Positions 25,637 through 33,961 of a stretch of DNA of 44,248 bases are shown piece by piece. The stretch is from SAR86 cluster bacterium (lineage in GTDB: Bacteria > Pseudomonadota > Gammaproteobacteria > Pseudomonadales > Pseudohongiellaceae). Below the pieces are notes generated by a model that ran no database searches, was not told the DNA's origin, and saw only the letters and a list, made by a program, of their open reading frames with translations. How positions within the stretch are numbered: position 1 is the stretch's first letter; each line of letters opens with the position of its first letter. The DNA is taken from NCBI GenBank assembly GCA_002402175.1, contig NVVJ01000006.1, positions 1 to 44,248 of the forward strand, in the 5' to 3' direction. The position numbers were made by a program, and so were the translations under genes.

Positions 25637-26056
25637 CTAAATTATATTTTCCGCCTTGTTATGAGATTGAGAAAAGTTCAGCCTAGGTTGTGATGCGCCA
25701 GGCGCTCCTTGAATCCAAGCTTGTTTTGCATTCAAAAAATTAATCAACACATTGATTTCTTCTTTGCGCTCTAATAATTGATCACGCCTGTGTTCTACAC
25801 GAGAACTCATTTCTTCTTTGCTGATTGTACCGGCGCGATTATCAGTGATTAGCTTCTGAATTTCATTGAGCGTCATTCCAAGCGCTTGACAGACCCTCAC
25901 ACTCTCGATGTCATCCAGATCATTGTTCGAAAAAATCTGATAAGGATTGCTGCCTCCTTGCTGCCCCAATCGAGGCGTCAATATCCCACGCTTAATATAA
26001 AAACGTATCGTGTCAACGCTTACCCCTGTTTCACGCGAAAACTCAGATATTAGCAT
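25637..26056 (-). CDS. MerR family transcriptional regulator
   Basis: I take ATG 26056 (MLISEFSRETGVSVDTIRFY), with GGAG seven bases upstream, rather than the 17-codon longer frame. The 139-residue protein has the MerR winged helix (about 1-70), with YIKRGILTP and the ALGMTLNEIQKLI helix. A dimerisation coiled coil follows (about 80-120). There is no Cys effector cluster, so an organic effector is more likely than a metal. It is divergent from the SDR gene, and a dyad in the shared region is its probable operator. It converges on the dipeptidase-like gene. Confidence 0.9.
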   Translation of the reverse strand: MLISEFSRETGVSVDTIRFYIKRGILTPRLGQQGGSNPYQIFSNNDLDDIESVRVCQALGMTLNEIQKLITDNRAGTISKEEMSSRVEHRRDQLLERKEEINVLINFLNAKQAWIQGAPGASQPRLNFSQSHNKAENII

Positions 26057-26080
26057 TGTTAATCTCCTGGTTGACCATGG

Positions 26081-26101
26081 ACTATACTCCAGCTTTATAG
26101 T
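26081..26101. promoter_or_regulatory. Dyad in the MerR/SDR intergenic region
   Basis: ACTATA-N9-TATAGT has perfect six-base arms, begins 25 bases upstream of the MerR start, and lies in the region shared with the divergent SDR gene. On the minus strand the second arm is a TATAGT -10-like hexamer. It is probably the operator of this regulator. Confidence 0.5.
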
Positions 26102-26264
26102 GAGCACCGAACCCGTAGTTCGCAGCTTCCAATTTAGGAAATTACGAGTCTAAGACTAGAAAAATGAAATCAAAAATAATCACGCGGTCTTAATTCAAAT
26201 GGAAAATACATAATGCCACGAATTTGCGACTCTAATCTAATATTCAACAGACAGGAAAATTTTA

Positions 26265-26999
26265 ATGTCTAAATCACAACAACGCGTAACCTTAATTACC
26301 GGCGCCAATAAAGGCATCGGATTCGAGATTTCTCGGCAGCTGTCAAATGCGGGATCTCTGGTTCTGCTAGGTGCTCGCAATACGGAATTAGGAAAGAAAG
26401 CCGCCGAGAAACTGTCGCTAAACGGATCGGACGTTACTTTTGTTCATATCGACTTAACCAACACAGGCTCTATTGTTGAGGCAGCAGAAATAGTCAAACA
26501 AAAATATGGCCGCCTCGATACACTAATAAACAATGCGGGAATATCCGACCCAGAGGATGGCCCTCCTGGAACAACCAATCTTCAATCAGTAAGACGTATT
26601 TTTGACACGAATCTATTTGGCACACTGGAGGTTACTCAAGCAATGTTGCCTTTGTTGCAACAATCAGAATCCCCTCAAATTATAAATCTGTCCAGCGGCC
26701 TCGGATCAATTACCTTACATAATGATCCCGAATGGGAATACGCTCCTTATAAATTATTCGGGTACAGTGCGTCGAAAGCAGCATTGAACATGATGACTGT
26801 TCAACTTGCCGCCGAACTAAAAGGCTCAAACGTAATTGTGAATTCCATTGACCCTGGATTTACAGCTACAGACCTGAATAATCACCGAGGTACACAGACT
26901 ATAGACGAAGGGGCGGCAGCGGCTGTGTCTCAAGCTCTTAATCCTCAAAGTAACATCACAGGAGGCTTTATCAGTTCCAATGACTCACTACCCTGGTAG
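26265..26999 (+). CDS. Short-chain dehydrogenase/reductase (SDR)
   Basis: A classical 244-residue SDR. The cofactor motif is TGANKGIG (about 14-21), followed by ARN that could favour NADPH, DLTN and NNAGIS. The catalytic Ser is in NLSSGLGS and the pair Y-x3-K in YSASKAALN. This is the carbonyl-reductase-like group, so it likely reduces a small carbonyl compound. An AGGAAAA site precedes the ATG. The divergent MerR gene probably controls it. Confidence 0.93.
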   Translation: MSKSQQRVTLITGANKGIGFEISRQLSNAGSLVLLGARNTELGKKAAEKLSLNGSDVTFVHIDLTNTGSIVEAAEIVKQKYGRLDTLINNAGISDPEDGPPGTTNLQSVRRIFDTNLFGTLEVTQAMLPLLQQSESPQIINLSSGLGSITLHNDPEWEYAPYKLFGYSASKAALNMMTVQLAAELKGSNVIVNSIDPGFTATDLNNHRGTQTIDEGAAAAVSQALNPQSNITGGFISSNDSLPW

Positions 27000-27027
27000 G
27001 TGACCTTATTCAAATGCGCGTAGCTAA

Positions 27028-27046
27028 AGGGTGCTATATACACCCT
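27028..27046. repeat. Small inverted repeat after the SDR gene
   Basis: AGGGTG-N7-CACCCT lies 29 bases after the SDR stop. It lacks a T run and may be a weak terminator. Confidence 0.3.
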
Positions 27047-27094
27047 AACGCTACCCGTACTTTAATTACATTCGCCATCTTTTGGAACTCTCAG

Positions 27095-27123
27095 TTGACA
27101 CTCTGCAATGTCCATACTAATCT
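27095..27123 (+). promoter_or_regulatory. Sigma-70-like promoter for the secreted protein gene
   Basis: TTGACA (27095-27100), 17 bases, then TAATCT (27118-27123), about 30 bases upstream of ATG 27155. The -35 is perfect and the -10 is weak. Confidence 0.4.
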
Positions 27124-27154
27124 GTGTCAATATCAACCAATCTAGGACTGATTC

Positions 27155-27694
27155 ATGAAACTAATAAAAATTGCCGCTATGTCTACTGCCGCCCTGTTAA
27201 TCAGCAATTTCGCGCTTGCTGACGATGGCTTTACACCCGATGGAGCATTTCAATCCATGTTGAAACTCGAGGGCACCTGGTCCGGAGAGGCTGAAACGGT
27301 TGCAGCAGGGCTACCTAGGGCAGATGCCGTCAAATCAACGACTACCGTTTCTTTTAAGAACATTGGTAACTCGTCGGTAATGCAGACTTTCGCCGCTGGC
27401 ACCCCCGCAGAAATGATTAGTATGTATCATCAAAACGGCAAAGAGGAGCTTATTCATACGCACTATTGCGCAATTGGAAATCAGCCTTCAATGACTTTCG
27501 CTAGTACTGGCGAGCAAGGCGTCATCGACTTTAAATTCACTAGCGGCACTAATATGGACGTGAATGCAGACCCTCACGCACACAATAGCTATATAAAAAT
27601 TATCGATGAAGACACGTACGAAACTCGAACAGAAAACTGGGGCGGCGGAAAGCTAGTATCATACCGTTACACCACAATGAAACGAGTTAAGTAA
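27155..27694 (+). CDS. Secreted DUF1579-like protein
   Basis: 179 residues with a Sec signal peptide (cleavage near FALA-DD). The mature part starts with a region like the DUF1579/lipocalin-type domains (MLKLEGTWSGEAETV), followed by TTTVSFKNIGNSSVMQTFAA and a C-terminal beta region with YETRTENWGGGKLVSYRY. Such proteins are thought to bind small hydrophobic molecules, but no function is assigned. It is a single gene with its own promoter-like element and a strong terminator. Confidence 0.75.
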   Translation: MKLIKIAAMSTAALLISNFALADDGFTPDGAFQSMLKLEGTWSGEAETVAAGLPRADAVKSTTTVSFKNIGNSSVMQTFAAGTPAEMISMYHQNGKEELIHTHYCAIGNQPSMTFASTGEQGVIDFKFTSGTNMDVNADPHAHNSYIKIIDEDTYETRTENWGGGKLVSYRYTTMKRVK

Positions 27695-27728
27695 TAAATA
27701 TCGGTTAGCTACAGCAAGTTAGAATCAA

Positions 27729-27753
27729 GGCGCAAAGTTTGCGCCTTTTTTTT
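27729..27753 (+). terminator. Rho-independent terminator
   Basis: GGCGCAAA and TTTGCGCC form a perfect eight-base stem around one G, followed by eight T residues. It lies 35 bases past the stop at 27694. Confidence 0.95.
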
Positions 27754-27797
27754 GAATAGAAATAACGAGCCCAGATTACAGAGGAGTTTTTGTTTCT

Positions 27798-29123
27798 TTA
27801 TGACGGTAGAGCTGAAGCCACATCGCGTTCCGAGTCTCTATAATCCAGATAGAGAAATGTAGTCATAATGACTGTCGCCACAATAGACGTCACAATTAGT
27901 ATAAGAATAAAATCCTGCCAGCCACCTTCTTTGTTTGCCACTGCCCCGCCAATGAAATCAAACATCATTGCGCCAAAATAGGCAAAGGCGTCTATAAGAC
28001 CTACCAACAAGCCGCAGTGCTTGCCGCCAAAGCCGATCGAAAAGACACTCATTGGAATGTAGTAGGCCGGGGAAATCGCAAAACCAAATACAAATATCAA
28101 AGTGATAGTGAGTATTAATTCTAATGTAGCACCGAGATCAACCGTACCAAGAAGTCTTAAACTAAGAAGACACAAGACAGCAACAATTAAAGTAGCGCTC
28201 ATTGTATAAACGATATTCTTTTTTGAGAGTTTATCGTAGATGAAGCCACCGCTGAATACCGCCACCAGGCAACCCAATGGAAATGCCGAGGACGCCATGC
28301 CCGCTTGTGCTGGCATCAAGGAAAAGGTCTCGCTGAGGTAAATAGGTATAAAAACCTGAAATTCGAAAAGCACAGCCAGCGAAGATACACCAAGACTAAT
28401 TAACCAGAACCTGGGATTACTTATAAAAATAAGGATAGCGGAACGCGTCTCGACGCCGCTGAGGGGATGGTCCTTTGACCAGCTCGACAATGCCTCAGTT
28501 GTTTCGTCGGATTCTTTCGTCGACTCACCCGAGTCCTGCCAGGAGTTCTTCAGGTATCTGGGCAAAATGATGGCACTTACAAATGCAAGTGTCCCAGCTA
28601 TATAGAACAATCCCCGCCATGACATTATGAGCAGCAAGCTGCTGACCAGTAAAGTTGTCGCTACGGAACTAACGCGGGAACTTGTTGCGATAAAGCCCCA
28701 TACACGGCCATGCTTAGCGTGGGTGAACCAGACTCGAATGATGTTCGCCATAGACGGCCAACCGGCAGACTTGGCAAATACCGTGAGGAAAAAAAATGCA
28801 AAGAAAGCCACATTGCTTGACAGGCTACCAAAGATGAACGTAGCAATAGCCGCGAACCCAACGGCCCAGACGAACACCTTACTACCACCAAGCTTGTCAG
28901 CGAGAACACCGGTAATAAGTTTTCCAGTCAAGTTTCCGGCTGTGCCCCAACCAAGAATAGCGCCAAAAGTTGCCGTATCAAGGCTAAGAGCCGGATCAGC
29001 CAACATGGCAGGACCGGCGACACCTACCACCGTTCGACAAAGCATTAACATGCCATAGCCCAGACACATGCTGATAACAATTTGCGTTTCCCAACGTATA
29101 TTTTGTTTACCTGTGCTGCTCAT
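27798..29123 (-). CDS. MFS transporter, OPA-like
   Basis: From ATG 29123 (MSSTGKQNIRWETQIVISMC) the product is 441 residues with about 12 membrane segments. It has a central hydrophilic loop rich in Ser/Glu and the MFS motif GVLADKLGGSKVF after helix 2. The segments SAGWPSMANIIRVWF and GRVWGFIATSSRVSS recall organophosphate:phosphate antiporters (GlpT/UhpT group). The longer frame beginning with TTG at 29168 would overlap the phosphoesterase gene and seems unlikely. It is downstream of that gene by 16 bases, so uptake of a phosphorylated compound and its hydrolysis may be linked. Confidence 0.85.
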   Translation of the reverse strand: MSSTGKQNIRWETQIVISMCLGYGMLMLCRTVVGVAGPAMLADPALSLDTATFGAILGWGTAGNLTGKLITGVLADKLGGSKVFVWAVGFAAIATFIFGSLSSNVAFFAFFFLTVFAKSAGWPSMANIIRVWFTHAKHGRVWGFIATSSRVSSVATTLLVSSLLLIMSWRGLFYIAGTLAFVSAIILPRYLKNSWQDSGESTKESDETTEALSSWSKDHPLSGVETRSAILIFISNPRFWLISLGVSSLAVLFEFQVFIPIYLSETFSLMPAQAGMASSAFPLGCLVAVFSGGFIYDKLSKKNIVYTMSATLIVAVLCLLSLRLLGTVDLGATLELILTITLIFVFGFAISPAYYIPMSVFSIGFGGKHCGLLVGLIDAFAYFGAMMFDFIGGAVANKEGGWQDFILILIVTSIVATVIMTTFLYLDYRDSERDVASALPS

Positions 29124-29139
29124 ATTTTTATTCTTTATT

Positions 29140-29991
29140 CTAGTTTGTGGTAATGATCTCTTCTTCAAACCTCAAGCGATCGCCCTCGATAAAGGCTCTT
29201 ACTATATGTATCTTCATGGCGTCGGTGCCAAAGTTTTCATAGTACATAAACATATTTGTATCGTTGGGAGTATTGGCACTTGATAGTGAGCCATTCTTGT
29301 ACTGAGTGAATGTGTGCTTGTGGTACAAATCAGTCGATTTCATTATGGACAGCTGATGAGTATGGCCACAGAAAACGTGACCTATCTTATGCTTTCTGAC
29401 AAATTCAATAAGCTTACTAGAATTAAAAAGGGGGTCCGAGTCAGTATCCAAAATGGAGTGGTGATTTAGAAGAATGATTTTATCATAACTGACTTTGGCA
29501 ATTTCATGAGAAACGGACCTCAACATTTCTCTGTCTACATAACCATTGTCTTTATAAAGCTCATTCGAGTCGAGACAAACTATTAAAATAGACGTGCCAT
29601 CGATAGTGATTTTTCTAAGAAAATTAAAATCGGTAAAATGTTCTTTTATGCCGGTGGTGTGCTCGTCAAATAGAAGTTTGTTCTTCCTACAGCTAGAAAG
29701 ATCCAGTGGTCGAATGACTTCTGTGTCTTCGATATACTGCCGAAAAAAATCCTGACTGTGCATATTCCGCTTGTCATGATTTCCTGGAATCGAAACGATG
29801 TACTGACAATCTATTGAATTCAGAAACTTCCTTGCAGCTTTAAATTCGTTTTCAAGACTATCGGTCGTATTGTCACCGGTGTTGATTACAATATCAGCTG
29901 CATAGCTGTTCAACTTCTTCAGCAGCAACTTGCTATTTCCCAACCAGTGACGAGGCCCAAAATGCATATCTGAGATGTGTAGTAGATTCAT
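29140..29991 (-). CDS. Calcineurin-type metallophosphoesterase
   Basis: From ATG 29991 (MNLLHISDMHFGPRHWLG) the product is 283 residues with the complete dinuclear metal set: D8-x-H10, GDN (INTGDNTTD), GNHDKR, an HH pair (LLNHHSILD) and GHTHQ. It resembles cyclic-nucleotide or glycerophosphodiester phosphodiesterases of the GpdQ/CpdA group, with no signal peptide, so it is cytosolic. The frame runs 22 codons further upstream without a better start. It is co-directional with the OPA-like transporter gene, which suggests an organophosphate scavenging pair. Confidence 0.88.
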   Translation of the reverse strand: MNLLHISDMHFGPRHWLGNSKLLLKKLNSYAADIVINTGDNTTDSLENEFKAARKFLNSIDCQYIVSIPGNHDKRNMHSQDFFRQYIEDTEVIRPLDLSSCRKNKLLFDEHTTGIKEHFTDFNFLRKITIDGTSILIVCLDSNELYKDNGYVDREMLRSVSHEIAKVSYDKIILLNHHSILDTDSDPLFNSSKLIEFVRKHKIGHVFCGHTHQLSIMKSTDLYHKHTFTQYKNGSLSSANTPNDTNMFMYYENFGTDAMKIHIVRAFIEGDRLRFEEEIITTN

Positions 29992-30227
29992 TTCTGTTTC
30001 TAGCTTTTCCCCGTTTCCTATTTGGTGGATTGTGCCCGATAAGCACCCTAAAGCCAATGCTCTTTGGTTAAATAAATCAAAGGGTTTTGATTTGCTCTCA
30101 TCAGCTGTGTTCTGCTTGATTTCCAGTCACGGCCAATCGAGGTAACTTAGGCGGATTCGATATGCTATGTTGAGGAAAGGCGAACCGGGATGAGTTAATT
30201 CGCCTGCTCGAATGAAGGACTGCATCA

Positions 30228-31067
30228 ATGGAAAATCAGACAATACACCAGGAAACGGACCCAGGCAGTGCCGTATCGAGTTCTTATCAGCGCCATCCGC
30301 TTGCTACACGCTTATTGCATTGGACCTCGGCAATAGCCATTTTTACGCTTCTTTGGACTGGTTTCTGGATATTCAATATTCACCCACGCCTGTACTGGGG
30401 TGATGTTGGAAACTTTGACACGCCAGCATTAGCCGAGCTAACTGCTGACACATCCACAAGCATTCCAGAAATATTTATCAAAGTAGGCGACTATTCACTC
30501 GAGGTTACCGGCCTGATTGGTCAGGTAAGAAGAATGCCGTTTATACGTGTAGCCGCCTACCCGGAAGGATTTAAATTTGGTGGCAATCGAGCCCTGCACT
30601 TTACCGCCGCCTGGGCGTTTGTTTTTGGCTGGCTGCTTTTTGTTTATCATCTAATTAGCAGCGGCAGGCTTAGGGATAATTGGCTGCCAAAGACAGGTGA
30701 GATGTCCCCGCGAAACATAGGCCGCGATATTCTCAATCATTTGAAGCTACGTCGCGCCCATGGCGATGCAGCAAAGCACTACAATATTCTACAAAAACTC
30801 GCCTATCTTATTGTCATGTTCGCTGTGCTGCCGCTAATGCTTCTCACTGGCCTCACTATGTCTAATTCTGTAACTACGGCGTGGCCATTTCTATTTGACC
30901 TTTTCGGCGGCCGCCAATCAGCAAGAACATTGCATTTCATTTTCGCTTTTCTGGTATTGCTGTTTATTTTGATACATGTGTTGCAGCTTTTTGTTGCGGG
31001 TTTTATCAATCATTTGCGCGGAATGATAACCGGGGTCTTTCACATTAAAGTGGAGAAAAAATCATGA
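30228..31067 (+). CDS. Cytochrome b561-type membrane subunit
   Basis: 279 residues. It opens HPLATRLLHWTSAIAIFTLL with a heme-ligand His in the first helix, and has a long periplasmic insertion (about 55-120). Further helices carry ALHFTAAWAFVFGWLLFVYH, and a last pair ends in TLHFIFAFLVLLFILIHVLQ, with paired histidines suited to two b hemes. It overlaps the molybdopterin gene by four bases (ATGA). It should pass electrons between the quinone pool and that periplasmic enzyme. AAGGA lies upstream of ATG 30228. Confidence 0.88.
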   Translation: MENQTIHQETDPGSAVSSSYQRHPLATRLLHWTSAIAIFTLLWTGFWIFNIHPRLYWGDVGNFDTPALAELTADTSTSIPEIFIKVGDYSLEVTGLIGQVRRMPFIRVAAYPEGFKFGGNRALHFTAAWAFVFGWLLFVYHLISSGRLRDNWLPKTGEMSPRNIGRDILNHLKLRRAHGDAAKHYNILQKLAYLIVMFAVLPLMLLTGLTMSNSVTTAWPFLFDLFGGRQSARTLHFIFAFLVLLFILIHVLQLFVAGFINHLRGMITGVFHIKVEKKS

Positions 31068-31831
31068 ACAAGCTACTGAATCGGCGCCAGATCCTACGCG
31101 GCATATTGCTTAGTACTGCTATAGGCGGCACGGTACTCGCGTCTCGAAGATATATAGGCCCAGTTCGTGATATTTATGATCTAACCGATTCTCTTAACTA
31201 CAATTTGCACAATTTTCTTTTGTCCAATCAACCCCTGGTTCGCGAATTCGACAAGGCAGATGTATCAGTAAATTTTCCTACAAGCGGAACCGTATTACCG
31301 AAGGATGATGACTATCAACGATTTCTGGGAAATGATTTCGCTGACTGGTCGTTATCAATTGATGGCCTGGTAGAAAATTCACTTAGCCTGTCGCTTGCGG
31401 ACCTTAAAAACATGAAAGCCCAGACGCAAACGACGCTACACACTTGCGATGAAGGCTGGAGCGCAATAGGCGAGTGGACGGGCGTGCCGCTTGCTAGTTT
31501 ACTCACGCTTGCAGGGCTAAAGCCTGGCGCCAAATATATAGTTTTCCACTGCATGGACACCTTTGGCTCAAATCAACAACGATATTACGAGAGTATTGAT
31601 CTGTTTTCTGCGAACCACCCACAGACCATACTTGCGTACGGGCTTAATGGAGAATCACTGCCGGTTAAGAACGGCGCACCACTAAGACTACGAGTAGAAA
31701 CACAGATTGGTTACAAGCATGCAAAGTACGTTGGACGAGTAGAGGTGGTAGACAGTTTACAAAATATTGGGTCAGGACGCGGTGGATGGTGGGAAGACTA
31801 CGACCACGCGCCCTGGTATGCAGGACTGTAA
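31064..31831 (+). CDS. Tat-exported molybdopterin oxidoreductase, sulfite oxidase/YedY-like
   Basis: 255 residues with a twin-arginine signal (LNRRQILRGILLSTAIGG). A sulfite-oxidase-type Mo-cofactor fold follows, with the Mo-ligating Cys128 in LHTCDEGWSAIGEW, and SLPVKNGAPLRLRVETQIGY near the end of the fold. There is no dimerisation domain, so it resembles YedY/MsrP-sized enzymes more than full sulfite oxidases. It is paired with the cytochrome b subunit gene just upstream. The substrate could be a sulfoxide or another small oxidised compound; the sequence does not decide. Confidence 0.88.
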   Translation: MNKLLNRRQILRGILLSTAIGGTVLASRRYIGPVRDIYDLTDSLNYNLHNFLLSNQPLVREFDKADVSVNFPTSGTVLPKDDDYQRFLGNDFADWSLSIDGLVENSLSLSLADLKNMKAQTQTTLHTCDEGWSAIGEWTGVPLASLLTLAGLKPGAKYIVFHCMDTFGSNQQRYYESIDLFSANHPQTILAYGLNGESLPVKNGAPLRLRVETQIGYKHAKYVGRVEVVDSLQNIGSGRGGWWEDYDHAPWYAGL

Positions 31832-31849
31832 ATTAACGGCGGATAAATC

Positions 31850-32263
31850 TTGAGCAAAGTAAACAAAGCTGAAATGGAAGCGTTTTTTTTCAGAGAGTTT
31901 CCACAAGCGAATTTCATAGTTGAATCTTTTGACGAAGACTCGATAACAATAAGACGTAAAGTTGATGCAACGGATTTACGCCCTGGGGGAACTGTTTCCG
32001 GCCCCACAATGATGGGCCTTGCGGATTGCGCTATATACGTTGCTATACTCAGAGAAATTGGACTTGTTGCTCTTGCAGTCACTACAAGTTTAAACATAAA
32101 TTTCCTGCGAAAGCCTGTAGCAAACAAAGATATACTTGGCGTATGCCGATTACTCAAGCTTGGTAAATCATTGGCTATTGGTGAGGTGACTATTTATTCA
32201 GAAGGCGACGATAAGCCCATTGCACATTCAGTTGGCACTTATTCGATCCCCCCAAAAAAGTAA
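31850..32263 (+). CDS. PaaI-type hotdog thioesterase
   Basis: 137 residues. RPGGTVSGPTMMGLADCAIY is the core hotdog helix with its conserved Asp, followed by the strand segment TTSLNINFLRKPV and a terminal strand with IAHSVGTYSI. This is the small acyl-CoA thioesterase group. The start is TTG 31850 with GGCGG upstream; an ATG at 31874 would cut eight residues. It follows the molybdopterin gene by 18 bases and may share its transcript, though the functional link is unclear. Confidence 0.85.
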   Translation: MSKVNKAEMEAFFFREFPQANFIVESFDEDSITIRRKVDATDLRPGGTVSGPTMMGLADCAIYVAILREIGLVALAVTTSLNINFLRKPVANKDILGVCRLLKLGKSLAIGEVTIYSEGDDKPIAHSVGTYSIPPKK

Positions 32264-32456
32264 CGGTAAAATATGAAGTGATAACGAATATTTTTATCGT
32301 TACCGTAGATATATAATGTAGCCTGGCTGAGACTTTCATAGGCAAGTTCAATTTTCCTTCCAAATTCCAAATAGAAATAATTGAAGCAAAAGCTTGACTT
32401 AAAGTGAGCTTTAATTGGCATGCTTGCTGAAATCAACAAACCCAGCGAGAACTAAC

Positions 32457-32834
32457 ATGACTCAATCCAGTGGTGAAACCAGTATTGCCTGCACCCTTAA
32501 CGATCAAGAATATAAAGATCGACGACAGTATGTTCGTGAAGAATTGCTACCCCATGTTGTAGAAGTCGAGGCCATCGATGAAAGAACCAGCACAACATCA
32601 GCCTTACCGGTCGGCCTAAAACTCCTGTTCAATGACACGGCAGAACTGCGGGGCCGGCTTGAGTACTTCGCCGACATGGAACGTCAGTGCTGTGAGTTTC
32701 TAACCTACACCATCACAACGCCTGGCGAAGGCCTGGCATTAACGATTGAAGGGCCCCTGCAAGCCAAGCCAATTCTGGATGCGTTTATGTTGAATATCGC
32801 TAAATCGGAGGCGTGTAATGCATCAATCAAATAG
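32457..32834 (+). CDS. Small Cys-containing protein at the head of a MerR operon
   Basis: From ATG 32457 (MTQSSGETSIACTLNDQEYK) the product is 125 residues, soluble, with no signal peptide. Its notable feature is an adjacent cysteine pair C78-C79 in FADMERQCCEFLTYTI, with C12 and C120 elsewhere. I do not recognise a family with a known role. It overlaps the next gene by 17 bases, and the next three genes overlap too, so all four are one operon. With a Cys-rich MerR regulator in the set, a metal-binding or thiol role is plausible. Confidence 0.75.
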   Translation: MTQSSGETSIACTLNDQEYKDRRQYVREELLPHVVEVEAIDERTSTTSALPVGLKLLFNDTAELRGRLEYFADMERQCCEFLTYTITTPGEGLALTIEGPLQAKPILDAFMLNIAKSEACNASIK

Positions 32835-33102
32835 TGAAAGTAAACTCAGCATGTTCAACCCTCTTCGACTAAGACGGATGAGCTTTGGCGGTATTGCATT
32901 GGGCATATTGGCTCTTCTAACCTGTGAACTGCCGATAATCCTGGCCCTGGTTGGCTTTGGCGGCCTCAGTGCTGGAGCCGCGTGGCTAAAACCACCGCCT
33001 ATAGTCGAGCTAATCGGGGCACTATTATTGATCACCGGGATTGTGTTATTGGTGGTTCTTGTTATAAAGAGTCAGTTAATGAAACCCTCTAAAGCAAAGT
33101 GA
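32818..33102 (+). CDS. Small two-helix membrane protein, MerT/MerC-like
   Basis: 94 residues with two membrane helices (about 24-48 and 62-84) and a short glycine-rich turn. The first helix carries a single C36 in LLTCELPIILALVGFGGLSA, reminiscent of the first helix of mercuric transporters (MerT/MerF/MerC). The usual CC pair of MerT is missing. GGAGG lies seven bases before ATG 32818, inside the previous gene. Transport of a metal ion or thiol-bound species is a guess from context. Confidence 0.72.
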   Translation: MHQSNSESKLSMFNPLRLRRMSFGGIALGILALLTCELPIILALVGFGGLSAGAAWLKPPPIVELIGALLLITGIVLLVVLVIKSQLMKPSKAK

Positions 33103-33530
33103 TTCCCGTTATGAATATTGGCGAAGTGTCGTCCCAACTTAGTATTCCTGCATCAACTATTCGATACTATGAAAAAATCGGCTTAATTGAACGTCAGGGC
33201 CGCATTTCGGGTCGTCGGCAATTCAATGAACGCGCCATCTATACATTGCAGTTTGTGCAGTTGGCGCGAATTGCTGGTTTTAGTATCGCCGAAATCAAGT
33301 CGTTGTTAAAAAACTACGAGAAGGACTACACCGCAAGTGGATTGTGGAACCCCTTAGCCAAAGCAAAACAGAAAAGCATTCGCGAACAAATTAACAATCT
33401 ACAATATATGGATAGTATTCTGGATAAGTTAATACAGTGCCGCTGCAAGACATTAAAAGCCTGCATACAGGCTACAACAAAATGCGCCAGGATAAACGTA
33501 GAACAAAAGACCCAACATGCCAGTAAATGA
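33099..33530 (+). CDS. MerR family regulator with a C-terminal cysteine cluster
   Basis: 143 residues from GTG 33099 (overlapping the previous stop, GTGA), or 139 from ATG 33111 (MNIGEVSSQLSIPASTIRYY). The second is the usual MerR opening. The winged helix covers about 5-75, followed by a coiled coil. C114, C116, C122 and C129 in LIQCRCKTLKACIQATTKCA form a cluster where metal-sensing relatives (ZntR/CueR type) bind their ion. It is the likely metal-responsive controller of the operon it sits in. The ion cannot be told from sequence. Confidence 0.9.
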   Translation: MIPVMNIGEVSSQLSIPASTIRYYEKIGLIERQGRISGRRQFNERAIYTLQFVQLARIAGFSIAEIKSLLKNYEKDYTASGLWNPLAKAKQKSIREQINNLQYMDSILDKLIQCRCKTLKACIQATTKCARINVEQKTQHASK

Positions 33531-33765
33531 AATATTTGGCATCATCGCCATTTCCATAATGGTGATCAGCTATGCGCTAGAGAATAAGTCGACCGTGTTC
33601 ATCGCAAGCTTCGCGTTTGGATGCGCACTGGCTGCTTACTATGCCTACATGATTGAGTCCTATCCATTTATGGTGGCGGAGTCTATTTGGAGCATCATTG
33701 CTCTCTGGCGCTGGATGTCCACTAGAAATAAACCGGCCATTCCTGATGATTCTGATCAGGGCTGA
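33517..33765 (+). CDS. Small membrane protein of the CBU_0592/YgjV-like group
   Basis: 82 residues with hydrophobic segments at about 5-23, 28-48 and 52-68, and the recurring stretch ESIWSIIALWRW. It overlaps the end of the MerR gene by 14 bases, so it is the last gene of the four-gene operon. The family has no established function. It may be an accessory membrane part of the small transporter. Confidence 0.75.
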   Translation: MPVNEIFGIIAISIMVISYALENKSTVFIASFAFGCALAAYYAYMIESYPFMVAESIWSIIALWRWMSTRNKPAIPDDSDQG

Positions 33766-33961
33766 CAGAATCACTCTCAGCTTGCCAAACACCCCCTTGC
33801 CATACCTAAAGAGCTTAAAAACCCTACCACTATAGCCTCTAGTTTTCTGTTGCTAAGCCTCATTAATGTGGTGTTTAATGTTTATTCATTTCGAGCATGA
33901 CAAACTAAAATATGCTTTTATTGTGTACAAGTCAGATACCGCTGTGCGGTTGGAGTTGAGT

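Noticed and set aside
28627..29058. 143-codon plus-strand open frame
   Set aside because: Antisense to the MFS transporter; composition is that of a reversed membrane protein gene.
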